From the NCBI GenBank assembly GCA_963748315.1, contig CAVVIK010000006.1:372001-436000 (forward strand): a stretch of 64,000 nt of DNA, given 5' to 3'. The notes below the pieces were generated by a model. It made no database searches. It was not told where the DNA came from and worked only from the letters and a program-made list of their open reading frames with translations. A program made the translations under genes and the position numbers. Source of the DNA: DASPHG01 sp963748315 (lineage in GTDB: Bacteria; Actinomycetota; Thermoleophilia; Solirubrobacterales; Thermoleophilaceae). Shown here in pieces: positions 8,825-16,965 of this stretch. Within the stretch, counting starts at the first letter, position 1. Each line of letters opens with the position of its first letter.

Positions 8825-9256
8825 ATGCCAGCTGGGACACCCACACCCGAGGGCCATTACGTCAAGCGCGTGACGCTTCCGAGCGGCAGGACGATCGACG
8901 TCGTCTACTTCGAGTCGGCCCGTGAAGAGGCCGAGCAGCCCGTCGCAGCTCCCACCCGGCCGACGCAGGACCTTCACGTCTGCCCGGAGTGCGCGGCCGA
9001 ACTGGTCTACCCCATCCACTGGGAGGAGGCCGGCATGGAGAACTGGCGGGTGTCGCTCCGCTGCCCGAACTGCGAGTGGCACGCCACCGGCATCTTCTCC
9101 CAGGACGTCGTCGACCACTTCGACGAGCGCCTGGACGAGGGCACCGAGCAGGTCGTCTCCGACCTCAAGCAGCTCATGCACGCGAACATGAGCGAGGAGA
9201 TCGACCGCTTCGTCGCTGCGCTCGAGGCCGAAGCCCTCCTGCCGGAAGACTTCTAG
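8825..9256 (+). CDS. Zinc-ribbon hypothetical protein
   Basis: A 143-aa protein I cannot assign to a named family. Two CxxC pairs (C53/C56 in HVCPECAAEL and C80/C83 in LRCPNCEWHATG) predict a zinc ribbon in the middle. An acidic helical C-terminal half follows (VVDHFDERLDEGTEQVVSDL, EEIDRFVAALEAEALLPEDF). The N-terminus carries a beta-strand-like block (YVKRVTLPSGRTIDVVYFE). No membrane segment or signal peptide. It diverges from dcd and converges on the prenyl synthase gene, the two stops sharing CTAG at 9253-9256. Confidence 0.75.
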   Translation: MPAGTPTPEGHYVKRVTLPSGRTIDVVYFESAREEAEQPVAAPTRPTQDLHVCPECAAELVYPIHWEEAGMENWRVSLRCPNCEWHATGIFSQDVVDHFDERLDEGTEQVVSDLKQLMHANMSEEIDRFVAALEAEALLPEDF

Positions 9257-10245
9257 GCGTACCGCTCCACCACGCCGTCGGCCACCAGGTCGAGCGCCTT
9301 CTGCTGGCGCTCTGAGAGCGGCAGGTCGTAGAGCGCCGCCTTTGCCTCGGCGACGAAGTGGAGCGCCTGCTCGCGGGCATCGCCGAGTGCGCCCGTCATC
9401 GCGATCCGGTCGCAGAACGCGTCCGCCTGCTCGGCGCTCGTCACGCATTCCCGCAGGTCGAGCCTGCGCAGGTCGGCGTCCCGCTCGCGGGCGAGGATCA
9501 GCGGCAGGGTGACGGTGCCGTCGAGCAGGTCCGCGCCGCGCGGCTTGCCGGTCCGCTCGGTCGGGCCGGACACGTCGAGGACGTCGTCGAAGATCTGGAA
9601 CGCCAGGCCGATCCGGGTGCCGAACGTGCCGAGCGCGTCCGCGCACTCGCGTCCCGGCGCGCCGAGCAGGGCGCCGAGCCGGCAGGCCGCCTCGAACAGC
9701 CGCGCGGTCTTCAGCTCGCAGCGCTCGAGGTAGCGGTCGCGGGACACGTCATCCGCCCAGGCGTCGGCCCGCTGCATGAGCTCCCCGCGCGCGAGCGACG
9801 ACGAGGCACGCGACAGCGCCGCGACGGCGTCGGGCCCGGCGTGCGCGGCGATCTCCGAGAACGCGCGCGAGAAGAGAAGGTCGCCGGTGGCGGTGGCCGC
9901 GTCCCGGCCGCCATCCGCGAAGACTGTCGGGCGCCCGCGCCGCAGCGATGCCCGGTCGAGTACGTCGTCGTGGACCAGCGTCGCCATGTGGAGCAGCTCC
10001 ACCGCCGCCGCGGCGCTCACGACGACGTCGCCGTCGCGCTCACCCGCGCATAGGAACACGAGCATCGGCCGCAGCCGCTTGCCCCCGGCGGAGAGCGTGC
10101 CCGCCGCGTGGCGTGCGAGCTCGTCGCCGTGGCTCTCCGCGACCTCCTGGAGGCGGGCCTCGGTTCGCATCAGGTTGCGCGAAAGCTCGGGGCCGCCTGC
10201 CTCCAGCACGTTCGCCAGCACCGCCGACGTGTTGCCCGTGGTCAT
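9253..10245 (-). CDS. Polyprenyl diphosphate synthase (menaquinone side chain)
   Basis: A 330-aa trans-isoprenyl diphosphate synthase. The ATG at 10243-10245 (MTTGNTSAVL) overlaps the menG stop (ATGA), so translation is coupled. GGKRLRP, the first Asp-rich motif LVHDDVLDRA, the RRGRPT block and the second Asp-rich motif FQIFDDVLDVSG are all present, as is a GKPRGADLLDGTVTLP segment. Its position directly after the menaquinone methyltransferase gene suggests it builds the menaquinone prenyl tail (HepT/GrcC-like). Chain length cannot be read by eye. Confidence 0.9.
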   Translation of the reverse strand: MTTGNTSAVLANVLEAGGPELSRNLMRTEARLQEVAESHGDELARHAAGTLSAGGKRLRPMLVFLCAGERDGDVVVSAAAAVELLHMATLVHDDVLDRASLRRGRPTVFADGGRDAATATGDLLFSRAFSEIAAHAGPDAVAALSRASSSLARGELMQRADAWADDVSRDRYLERCELKTARLFEAACRLGALLGAPGRECADALGTFGTRIGLAFQIFDDVLDVSGPTERTGKPRGADLLDGTVTLPLILARERDADLRRLDLRECVTSAEQADAFCDRIAMTGALGDAREQALHFVAEAKAALYDLPLSERQQKALDLVADGVVERYA

Positions 10246-10889
10246 CGCGAGACGGTTCCTGCGTGGATCGCGATGATGCCGCCCGCGGTCAGGATCCAGC
10301 GGATGTCCTCGAGACCCGCGGCCGCCAGCTCGCCCGCGAGTGCGTGCGGATCCGGGAACCGCTTGACCGAGCTCGGCAGGTACGAGTAGGCAGCCTCGTC
10401 GCCCGCGATCCGCCCGAGCGCGGGCACGAGGCGGTCGAACCAGAGCGAGAAGAACGTCGAGAGCGGCGGCTTCTGCGGCGTCGTGATCTCGAGCACCACC
10501 ACCCGGCCTCCAGGACGCACGACCCGCGCCATCTCGCCGAGCCCGCGCTCCAGGTCCGAGAAGTTGCGCGCGCCGAAGCCGACCGTCGCGGCATCGAACG
10601 AGTCGTCCTCGTACGGGAGCGCCAGCGCGTCCGCCCATTCGAACCGAGCGGACGGCTCCTTCCGGCGCGCGCGCTCGAGCATCTCCTCGGAGAAGTCGCA
10701 TCCGACTACCTCCGCGCCAGCGGCCCGAAGCGCGACTGCGAGGTCGCCCGTCCCCGTCGCGACGTCGAGCGCCCGCGACCCGGGGCCCACCCGCGCCAGC
10801 TCGACCGCACGCTCGCGCCAGCGCTGATGCATGCCGGCGGTCATGACGGCGTTCATGAAGTCGTAGACGCCGGCGATGCGATCGAACAT
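10242..10889 (-). CDS. menG: Demethylmenaquinone methyltransferase (UbiE/MenG)
   Basis: A 215-aa class I SAM methyltransferase performing the last step of menaquinone synthesis. MFDRIAGVYDFMNAVMTAG at the N-terminus is the UbiE/MenG signature. LDVATGTGDLAVAL binds SAM, and GFGARNFSDLERGLGEMARV is the second family motif. The frame is open further upstream but has no start codon there, so the ATG at 10887-10889 is used; the protein may be a few residues shorter than relatives at its N-terminus. It sits between the cytochrome bc genes and the prenyl synthase, consistent with one quinone/respiration operon. Confidence 0.95.
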   Translation of the reverse strand: MFDRIAGVYDFMNAVMTAGMHQRWRERAVELARVGPGSRALDVATGTGDLAVALRAAGAEVVGCDFSEEMLERARRKEPSARFEWADALALPYEDDSFDAATVGFGARNFSDLERGLGEMARVVRPGGRVVVLEITTPQKPPLSTFFSLWFDRLVPALGRIAGDEAAYSYLPSSVKRFPDPHALAGELAAAGLEDIRWILTAGGIIAIHAGTVSR

Positions 10890-10921
10890 CGCGCGGACCT
10901 GTGCGTCTGGGAGCGTGCCGC

Positions 10922-11632
10922 TTACTTCAGTGATGCGAGGAACTCAACCAGCTCATTGAACTTCGCCGGCTGGTCCTTCTTCAGATCGCCGTACGGCGGC
11001 ATCGGGGACGTCGGGTTGAGCAGCGTCCGCTCGATCGCGGGCGCGGGCAGGCGCGCGCCGATCTCGGTGAGGTCCGGTCCCGGCCCGTGGTTTCCGTTCT
11101 CGCCGAACGTGTGGCATGCGGTGCAGCCCGACGAGGCCGCCACGTCGCGGCCCTTCTCGTACTGGGGCGCGACGTCGAGCTCGATCTTGGTCGGCGAGCC
11201 GGCGGTGGCGCCGAGGATCGAGAGGTAGGCCATTGCGCCGATCGTCGTGATCCCCGCGAGCGTCGCGATCGGCCGCCGCGCCGGGTTGCGCTCCGGCCCG
11301 CGGTCGAAGAACGGCAGGAGCAGCAACAGGACCAGGCAGATCGTCGGGATCCCGATCGTCGCCAGGAACACGAGCTCCGGCGGCTTCACGACGCGCAGCA
11401 GCTCGAACAGGAAGAAGAAGTACCACTCCGGCCGCGGCACGTAGGTGGTGCTGGTGGGGTCGGCCTTCGGACCGAGCTCCGCGCCGAGCACGATCGCCAT
11501 CGTGATGATCACGGCGAGCGTGATGCAGGCCATCGCCGAGTCCTTGAAGACCGCGTAGGGGAAGAACGGCTTGCCCTGCTTCTTCAGGAGCTCGTACTCA
11601 CGGAGGTACTGCTCTTTCTCCCGCGCGTTCAC
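10922..11632 (-). CDS. qcrC: Menaquinol-cytochrome c reductase cytochrome b/c subunit (QcrC, Bacillus type)
   Basis: A 236-aa fusion of a subunit-IV-like membrane domain with a C-terminal cytochrome c domain. Transmembrane helices lie around residues 33-52, 85-107 and 122-143. PEWY (residues 68-71), the quinol-site motif of subunit IV, is present. The single c-type haem site is C170-x-x-C173-H174 (SGCTACHTFGENG), with a likely axial methionine in SPMPPYGDL. This arrangement matches Bacillus QcrC and differs from the dihaem QcrC of mycobacteria. The GTG start lies 3 bp after the cytochrome b stop. Confidence 0.92.
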   Translation of the reverse strand: MNAREKEQYLREYELLKKQGKPFFPYAVFKDSAMACITLAVIITMAIVLGAELGPKADPTSTTYVPRPEWYFFFLFELLRVVKPPELVFLATIGIPTICLVLLLLLPFFDRGPERNPARRPIATLAGITTIGAMAYLSILGATAGSPTKIELDVAPQYEKGRDVAASSGCTACHTFGENGNHGPGPDLTEIGARLPAPAIERTLLNPTSPMPPYGDLKKDQPAKFNELVEFLASLK

Positions 11633-11635
11633 GGC

Positions 11636-12451
11636 TCAGATCTCTTCCTTGGCGAGCGCCTTCGGCTTCTCGGCCTTCAGCCACGGCGGCGCCGTCGTCC
11701 CGAGCTTGGCCACGAGGTACAGGTGCGCGCCGATGAGTGCGGCGATCAGCCCTGGGATCAGCAGCATGTGCATCGCGTAGAAGCGGCTGAGCGTGTAGGC
11801 GCCGAATTCCGGCCCGCCGCGGAGGAAGTCCGCCAGGAAGGGGCCGATGAGCGGGCCCGAGGAGTTCAGGTTCACGCCCACGACGGTCGCCCAGAAGGAG
11901 CGCTGGTCGAACGGGAGCAGGTAGCCCGTGAAGCCCATCAGGAGCGTGAGCACGAGCAGGATCACGCCGATGATCCAGTTCAGCTCGCGCGGGTACTTGT
12001 ACGCGCCGAAGAAGAACACGCGGCCCATGTGGAGGAAGACGAGCACGAGCATCACCGTCGAGCCCCATCGGTGCATGCTGCGGACGAGTTCGCCCAGGAA
12101 GAGCTCGTTCGTGATCCGCGAGGTCGACTCGTACGCGCGCGAGACGTCGGGCTCGTAGTACATCGCCAGGAACACGCCCGTCACGGCCTGCGACAGGAAC
12201 GCGAACATCGTCGCGGACCCGAGCGTGTAGAACCAGTTCGTGCCCTTGGGGACCTTGCGGTAGAGGAAGCCGCGCAGGAAGGGGCTCGCGCCGGTGCGCT
12301 CGTCCAGCCAGCCGACGACCGAGACGGGCACCTCGACAGCCCGTTCCTTCGGCGTCAGCGCAGGCTGGTCGCCGTTCGGTCCCGCGCCGTCGCCGGGCGG
12401 CGCCGGGCGGCGCTGCAGCGAGCGGGGGAGCGGAGGCTGGGGCGGCTTCAC
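11636..12451 (-). CDS. qcrB: Menaquinol-cytochrome c reductase cytochrome b subunit (QcrB, b6-like)
   Basis: Four-helix cytochrome b6-type subunit, 271 aa when started at GTG 12449-12451, which overlaps the Rieske stop as GTGA; the open frame extends 33 bp further upstream. Haem-ligand histidines occur in two pairs: HRWGSTVMLVLVFLH (13 residues between) and HMLLIPGLIAALIGAH (14 between). The 13/14 spacing is the b6f/Firmicute pattern. GFTGYLLPFDQRSFWATVVG is a conserved quinone-site block. It works with the Rieske and QcrC subunits encoded on either side to oxidise menaquinol. Confidence 0.95.
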   Translation of the reverse strand: MKPPQPPLPRSLQRRPAPPGDGAGPNGDQPALTPKERAVEVPVSVVGWLDERTGASPFLRGFLYRKVPKGTNWFYTLGSATMFAFLSQAVTGVFLAMYYEPDVSRAYESTSRITNELFLGELVRSMHRWGSTVMLVLVFLHMGRVFFFGAYKYPRELNWIIGVILLVLTLLMGFTGYLLPFDQRSFWATVVGVNLNSSGPLIGPFLADFLRGGPEFGAYTLSRFYAMHMLLIPGLIAALIGAHLYLVAKLGTTAPPWLKAEKPKALAKEEI

Positions 12452-13113
12452 GTGCTCGGCCTCGCCGGGTAGAGGTACTGCCACAGGCCGTCGAGGTGGT
12501 TCGACGGGTCACGCGGGTGCGGGAACCGCTCGAGCTTCGAGTTGAGCGAGAAGCGCGGCCCCACCAGCACGCGGCCGCCCTCGACCTTCGTGTAGAAGCG
12601 GTCGAGCGGGCGGACCGGCGGGCCGCCGGTGACCTCGCCCTGGAAGCCGTAGACGCCGCCGTGGCACGGGCAGATGAAGCGCCGCGAGGCCTGGACGTAC
12701 CGGACCGGGCAGCCGAGGTGGGCGCAGCGGGTCGAGATCGCGACGTACGGCTGGTCCGCGTTCTGCTCGTCGCGCGCCGGATCGGTCCGGCGGACGTAGA
12801 TCGTGGTCTTGCCGGCCTCGCCGGCCCCTGGCGCGATCTCGATGACCTTCGCCACGTACGTCTCGTCGTTGAAGTCCTTCTCCGGGCCGACGTCCTGGAA
12901 GTGGTCGGGGAGCTGGTCCTCGAACATCGGCCCGAGAGCGAACCCGAGCGCGGGCAGCGCGAACGCAGCGACCGCTATGCCGCCGACGCCCTGCGCTCCG
13001 ATCTCGAAAGCGCGGCGGCGGGTGACGGTCTCGCCCTCCCACGCGCCCGCGATTCCACGGTCGGCGGTGTAGCGAGACTTCCTCTGTCTGGGGTTCTTCC
13101 TGGGTTCGGCCAT
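12448..13113 (-). CDS. qcrA: Rieske [2Fe-2S] protein of the menaquinol-cytochrome c reductase
   Basis: A 221-aa iron-sulfur subunit, starting MAEPRKNPRQRKSRY at 13113. Residues around TRRRAFEIGAQGVGGIAVAAF form a twin-arginine signal-anchor. The cluster ligands are CAHLGC and CPCHGG, 15 residues apart, with the usual GPPVRPLDRF strand after them. Export would use the Tat system, whose tatA and tatC genes are also in this window. The gene heads the qcrA-qcrB-qcrC set and is separated by 70 bp from the hypothetical gene upstream. Confidence 0.95.
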   Translation of the reverse strand: MAEPRKNPRQRKSRYTADRGIAGAWEGETVTRRRAFEIGAQGVGGIAVAAFALPALGFALGPMFEDQLPDHFQDVGPEKDFNDETYVAKVIEIAPGAGEAGKTTIYVRRTDPARDEQNADQPYVAISTRCAHLGCPVRYVQASRRFICPCHGGVYGFQGEVTGGPPVRPLDRFYTKVEGGRVLVGPRFSLNSKLERFPHPRDPSNHLDGLWQYLYPARPST

Positions 13114-13183
13114 GCGGTCGCGGCGGCGGACTCTACCGCTCCTACGGCGGATACGGGCGTCGAGAAGCGGTTGCCCAACCCGC

Positions 13184-13615
13184 CTAGGGGCGGTCCTGCG
13201 CCAAGCGCTCAGCGACCTCCGCCCGGGCGCCCTGGCCGTCGCCATCGAGCAGCCGGCGGGCGCTCGCATCCCACAGTGCATCGACGAGATCTCGCCGCCC
13301 CGCCGCCTCGGCCCAGGCGCACAACGAGATCAAGTCGGCGAGCTCGCCGACGGCCTCCGTGTCGCCGCCTTCGGCGAGACGAGCGAGTCCCTGCGCATAG
13401 AGCGTGTCCCCGGCCAGGAGCCGCAGGTCGGCGTCCATCCCCACGAACGCGCGCGACTCCCCGTAGTGCAGGAGGTAGCCCTCGTAGACGGCCTCGAGCA
13501 CGTAGGCGCGCCCGTCCTCGCCCGAGGGCGGGAAACGGTCTGGGCCTGGCTTCGGGTTCGCATGGGCGGACAGGTCCGGGCCCGCGGCCGCGATCAAGGC
13601 GTCGAGATTGCTCAT
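13184..13615 (-). CDS. Hypothetical protein in heme/respiration operon
   Basis: A 143-aa soluble protein starting MSNLDALIAAAGPDLS at 13615, where its ATG overlaps the hemL stop (ATGA). The composition is helical and acidic with no cysteines in metal-like pairs and no transmembrane segment. A YEGYLLHYGESRAF block and a LAGDTLYAQGLARLAEGG helix pair stand out. I do not recognise the family. The tight coupling to hemL and its place before the Rieske gene suggest a role tied to haem or the bc complex, but nothing in the sequence shows what. Confidence 0.7.
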   Translation of the reverse strand: MSNLDALIAAAGPDLSAHANPKPGPDRFPPSGEDGRAYVLEAVYEGYLLHYGESRAFVGMDADLRLLAGDTLYAQGLARLAEGGDTEAVGELADLISLCAWAEAAGRRDLVDALWDASARRLLDGDGQGARAEVAERLAQDRP

Positions 13616-14802
13616 AGCGTGGCCAGTGCGTCGCGGGCGGCATCGAGCGTGCGCTCGACGTGCTCGTCGGTATGCGCGAGGGACGGGAACCACGCCTCGT
13701 ACTGCGACGGGGGCAGATACACCCCGCGCTCGAGCATCGCGCGGCAGAAGGCGCCGTAGCGGTCGAAGTCGCACTCCTTCACCTCGTCCAGGTCGCGCGG
13801 GATCCCATCCCGGAAGAAGGCGGTCAGGAGGCCGGTCACCCAGCTCACCGTCAGCCCGAGCTCGATCAGCCCCTCGGCGAGCGTCGCGGTGGTTCGCTCG
13901 AGGCGCTCGTACGCGCCGGCGTCGAGCAGCCCGAGCGTGGCAAGCCCCGCCGCGGTCGCCAGCGGGTTCCCGGACAGCGTCCCGGCTTGGTACACGTCGC
14001 CCGCCGGTGCGACGCGTTGCATCAACTCACGTGGACCGGCGTAGGCGGCCGCAGGCAGCCCGCCACCGATCACCTTGCCGAGAATCGTCAGGTCCGGCGC
14101 CACGGCCTCGCGCTCCTGGACCCCGCCGCGCGCCACCCGGAAGCCCGAGATGACCTCGTCGAAGACGAGCAGCGCGCCGACCGCGCTCGCCCGGTCGCGC
14201 AAGAACTCGAGGAACCCGGGCTCGGGCGGGACCAGTCCCATGTTGGCCGGGTAGGGCTCGCACACGATCGCGGCGACGCCGTCGGCCCCCGCCTCGACCG
14301 CGTCGCGGTCGTTCCACGCAACGATCACGGTGTCGTTCGCCTGGGCCGCCGTGACGCCGGGGCTCGACGGGATGCCCTGCGTGGCGAGGCCGGAGCCGGC
14401 CTCGGCGAGCAGCCCGTCGACATGGCCGTGGTAGGCGCCGGCGAACTTGAGGATCTTGTCCCGGCCCGTCACTGCGCGCGCGAGCCGAAGCGCGCTCATG
14501 GTCGCCTCGGTCCCCGAGGAGGTCATGCGCACCATCTCGGCGGACGGCACGCGCTCGACCACCTCGCGCGCGAGGTCGACCTCGGCCTCCGTCGGTGCTC
14601 CGAAGCTCGTGCCGCGCTCGGCGGCCCGGCTCACTGCCGCGACCACATCCGGATGCGCGTGACCGGCGATGAGCGGGCCCCAGGACTGCATCCAGTCGAC
14701 GTAGCGGTTGCCGTCGACGTCGATCAGCTCGGCGCCCTCGCCGCGCTCGACGAAGATCGGGTCGCGGCCGATCGCCTTCATCGCCCGCACCGGCGAGTTC
14801 AC
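13612..14802 (-). CDS. hemL: Glutamate-1-semialdehyde 2,1-aminomutase (HemL), N-terminus frameshifted
   Basis: PLP enzyme making 5-aminolevulinate in the C5 pathway. The clean frame gives 396 aa from GTG 14800-14802 (MNSPVRAMKAIG). Relatives begin about 25-30 residues earlier, and the missing part is visible upstream: ELFGRAQELLPGG in frame, preceded by MPADDRTARQDAALS in another frame, with an ATG at 14892-14894 overlapping the upstream stop. A small indel near 14845-14860 probably splits the true start. TSSGTEATMSALRLAR, AYHGHVDG, FDEVISGFRVARGG and the PLP lysine in LGKVIGGGLP are present. It lies in a hemB - decarboxylase-like - hemL series. Confidence 0.94.
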   Translation of the reverse strand: MNSPVRAMKAIGRDPIFVERGEGAELIDVDGNRYVDWMQSWGPLIAGHAHPDVVAAVSRAAERGTSFGAPTEAEVDLAREVVERVPSAEMVRMTSSGTEATMSALRLARAVTGRDKILKFAGAYHGHVDGLLAEAGSGLATQGIPSSPGVTAAQANDTVIVAWNDRDAVEAGADGVAAIVCEPYPANMGLVPPEPGFLEFLRDRASAVGALLVFDEVISGFRVARGGVQEREAVAPDLTILGKVIGGGLPAAAYAGPRELMQRVAPAGDVYQAGTLSGNPLATAAGLATLGLLDAGAYERLERTTATLAEGLIELGLTVSWVTGLLTAFFRDGIPRDLDEVKECDFDRYGAFCRAMLERGVYLPPSQYEAWFPSLAHTDEHVERTLDAARDALATL

Positions 14803-14883
14803 TCCGCCGGGCAGCAGCTCTTGCGCGCGACCGAAGAGCTCCGCGGATAGCTCAGCGCGGCATCCTGCCGCGCTGTCCGATCG

Positions 14884-15980
14884 TCAGCCGGCATCCAGCC
14901 GGCGTTGAACATCCGCTTCCCACCGCTTGTGCTCGTCGGTGAAGTACAGGAGGCGGATCTTCTTGAACTCGGTCGAGGAGTAGAGGACCGCGCGCTCGTC
15001 GATGCCCGTCTCCTCGGCGATCCGGTCGAGGATCGCGTCGCACTCCTCCTTCGACCTGCCGTGGGCCATCGTGAAGACCGAGTACGGCCAGTCGGGATAG
15101 GTCGGCCGCTGGTAGCAGTGCGAGATCCCCCGGTACGCGGCCATCCGCGGGCCGATCTCGTCGATCCGCTCGTCGGGCACCTTCCAGACGCCCATCCCGT
15201 TCGCCGAGAAGCCGGCGCGGCGGTGGTAGAGGATCGCCGCCACCCGCCGGAGCGCTCCGCGCTCGCGCATCCCCTCGAGGTGCTCGAGCAGCCGCTCGAG
15301 CGGCAGGCCGAGCGCGTCTGCGGCCGGTTGATAGGGCTCCGGCACGACGGGCATGTCGCCCTGGAGCTCACGGATCACGGCGATGTCGAGATCGTCCAGC
15401 TCGACCGGGTCGAGCTCCCGCGGGGGCGCGGCGACGGCCGCGGTGCTGAGCGCGTCCGTGTCGCCGACCATCTCGAGGTCCATGTTGATCTTGAAGAGCG
15501 TCAGCGTCGGCAGCTGGCGTATGGACTCGGCGCCCGTCAGGCGCTGCAGCACCTCGAGCGTGCCGTCGACGCCGAGCTTCGAGTCCGGCTCGGTGGCGAT
15601 CGTGAACCAGAGGTTGAACTCGTGGTTGCGCAGGTAGTTGTGCGAGACGCCGGGGTGCGAGTTGATGATCTGCGCCGGCCGGTGCGGGTTCTCCGCGTCC
15701 ACCTTCGCGGCGACGAGCATCGAGCTGTACCCGAGCGCGCGCGTGTCGAAGATCGGGGTGACCTGGCGGACGATGCGCTGGTCGAGCAGGTGCCGAACGC
15801 GCCCAGCACATCGTCCTCGGTTATCCCTGCGAGTCTCGGCCACCGCGCGTACGGCCGAGGGTGCAGCGGGAACCTCCCCTGCATCAGGTTCATGACCCGC
15901 TTGTCGACCTCGTCGAGCGGGATCGCCGCGCCGTACTTGCGCGAGCGCAGCTTCGGGCGCGCGCCTACTGTCCCAGCCAT
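14884..15980 (-). CDS. Fused AhbA/AhbB-like siroheme decarboxylase (Lrp/AsnC fold), frameshifted
   Basis: About 365 aa with two tandem AsnC/Lrp-like halves, each a winged helix plus a RAM-like domain. The N-terminal half has PLDEVDKRVMNLMQGRFPL, then after a break near 15800 continues VRHLLDQRIVRQVTPIFDT and carries GVSHNYLRNHEFNLWFTIA. The C-terminal half has LDDLDIAVIRELQGDMP and GISHCYQRPTYPDWPYSVF. These His-containing blocks are those of siroheme decarboxylases AhbA/AhbB (NirD/L/G/H), not of ordinary Lrp regulators. That enzyme converts sirohaem to 12,18-didecarboxysirohaem on the alternative haem or haem d1 routes. The location between hemB and hemL agrees. The start at 15980 overlaps the hemB stop by 16 bp. 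Confidence 0.82.
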
Positions 15981-16942
15981 CCGGCGACGTCCTTGGCGTG
16001 GTAGGTGATCACGATGTCGGCGCCCGCGCGGCGAATCCCGGTGAGCGCCTCGAGCACGGCGCGGCGCTCGTCCAGCCAGCCGGCTGCGGCAGCCGCCTTC
16101 ACCATCGCGTACTCACCGCTCACGTTGTACGCGGCGACGGGCACGCGCGTCGCGTCCTTTACGCGCCGGATCACGTCGAGGTACGGCAGCGCCGGCTTGA
16201 CCATCACGACGTCGGCGCCCTCCTCGACGTCCAGCAGCGCCTCGCGCACCGCCTCGTCGGCGTTGGGAGGATCCATCTGGTAGCCGCGGCGGTCGCCGAA
16301 CGCGGGCGTCGAATCGGCGGCCTCGCGGAACGGCCCGTAGAACGCGGACGCGAACTTCGCCGAGTACGCGAGGATCGGCAGGTCCGCCCAGCCCTCTTCG
16401 TCGAGGCGGCGGCGGAGCACGCCGACGCGCCCGTCCATCATGTCGCTCGGGGCGATCACGTCGGCGCCGGCGGCGGCCTGCGACGCGCCGGTACGAGCGA
16501 GCAGTTCGAGCGTCGCGTCGTTGTCAACGTTGCCGTCGGGCGTCAGCACGCCGCAGTGCCCGTGCGATGTGTACTCGCACAGGCAGAGGTCTGTGATGAC
16601 GACGAGGTCCGGGTGCGCTTCCTTGATCGCGCGCGTCGCGAGCTGCACCACGCCCTCGTCGTCCCACGCGCCCGATCCCTGCTCGTCCTTCTCGGCCGGC
16701 AGCCCGAAGAGGAGCACAGCGGGGATGCCGAGGGCATGGGCCGCGCCCGCCTCGTCGACGGCGTGTGCGATGGAGAGTCGATCGATCCCCGGCATGGCCT
16801 CGATCGGGGTACGGCTGTCCGTCCCGAGCTGCACGAACATCGGGTAGACGAGGTCCGAGGCCGAGAGCTCGGTCTCGCGGACCATGTCGCGCAGGACGCC
16901 CGTCTTGCGGAGGCGCCTCAGGCGCGTGGCGGGGAAGGCCAT
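15965..16942 (-). CDS. hemB: Porphobilinogen synthase (delta-aminolevulinate dehydratase)
   Basis: A 325-aa enzyme condensing two 5-aminolevulinates. The start MAFPATRLRRLRKTG at 16942 matches the family. The cysteine-rich metal site ITDLCLCEYTSHGHCG marks the zinc-type enzyme. The Schiff-base lysines are in AYSAKFASAFYGPFR and VMVKPALPYLD. IAPSDMMDGRVG is also conserved. The frame is intact. It is followed by the siroheme-decarboxylase-like gene with a 16-bp overlap and preceded by an ABC permease gene 23 bp away, so all are probably one transcript. Confidence 0.97.
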   Translation of the reverse strand: MAFPATRLRRLRKTGVLRDMVRETELSASDLVYPMFVQLGTDSRTPIEAMPGIDRLSIAHAVDEAGAAHALGIPAVLLFGLPAEKDEQGSGAWDDEGVVQLATRAIKEAHPDLVVITDLCLCEYTSHGHCGVLTPDGNVDNDATLELLARTGASQAAAGADVIAPSDMMDGRVGVLRRRLDEEGWADLPILAYSAKFASAFYGPFREAADSTPAFGDRRGYQMDPPNADEAVREALLDVEEGADVVMVKPALPYLDVIRRVKDATRVPVAAYNVSGEYAMVKAAAAAGWLDERRAVLEALTGIRRAGADIVITYHAKDVAGWLGQ

Positions 16943-16965
16943 CCGCACCAGTGTAAGGAGCGTCG

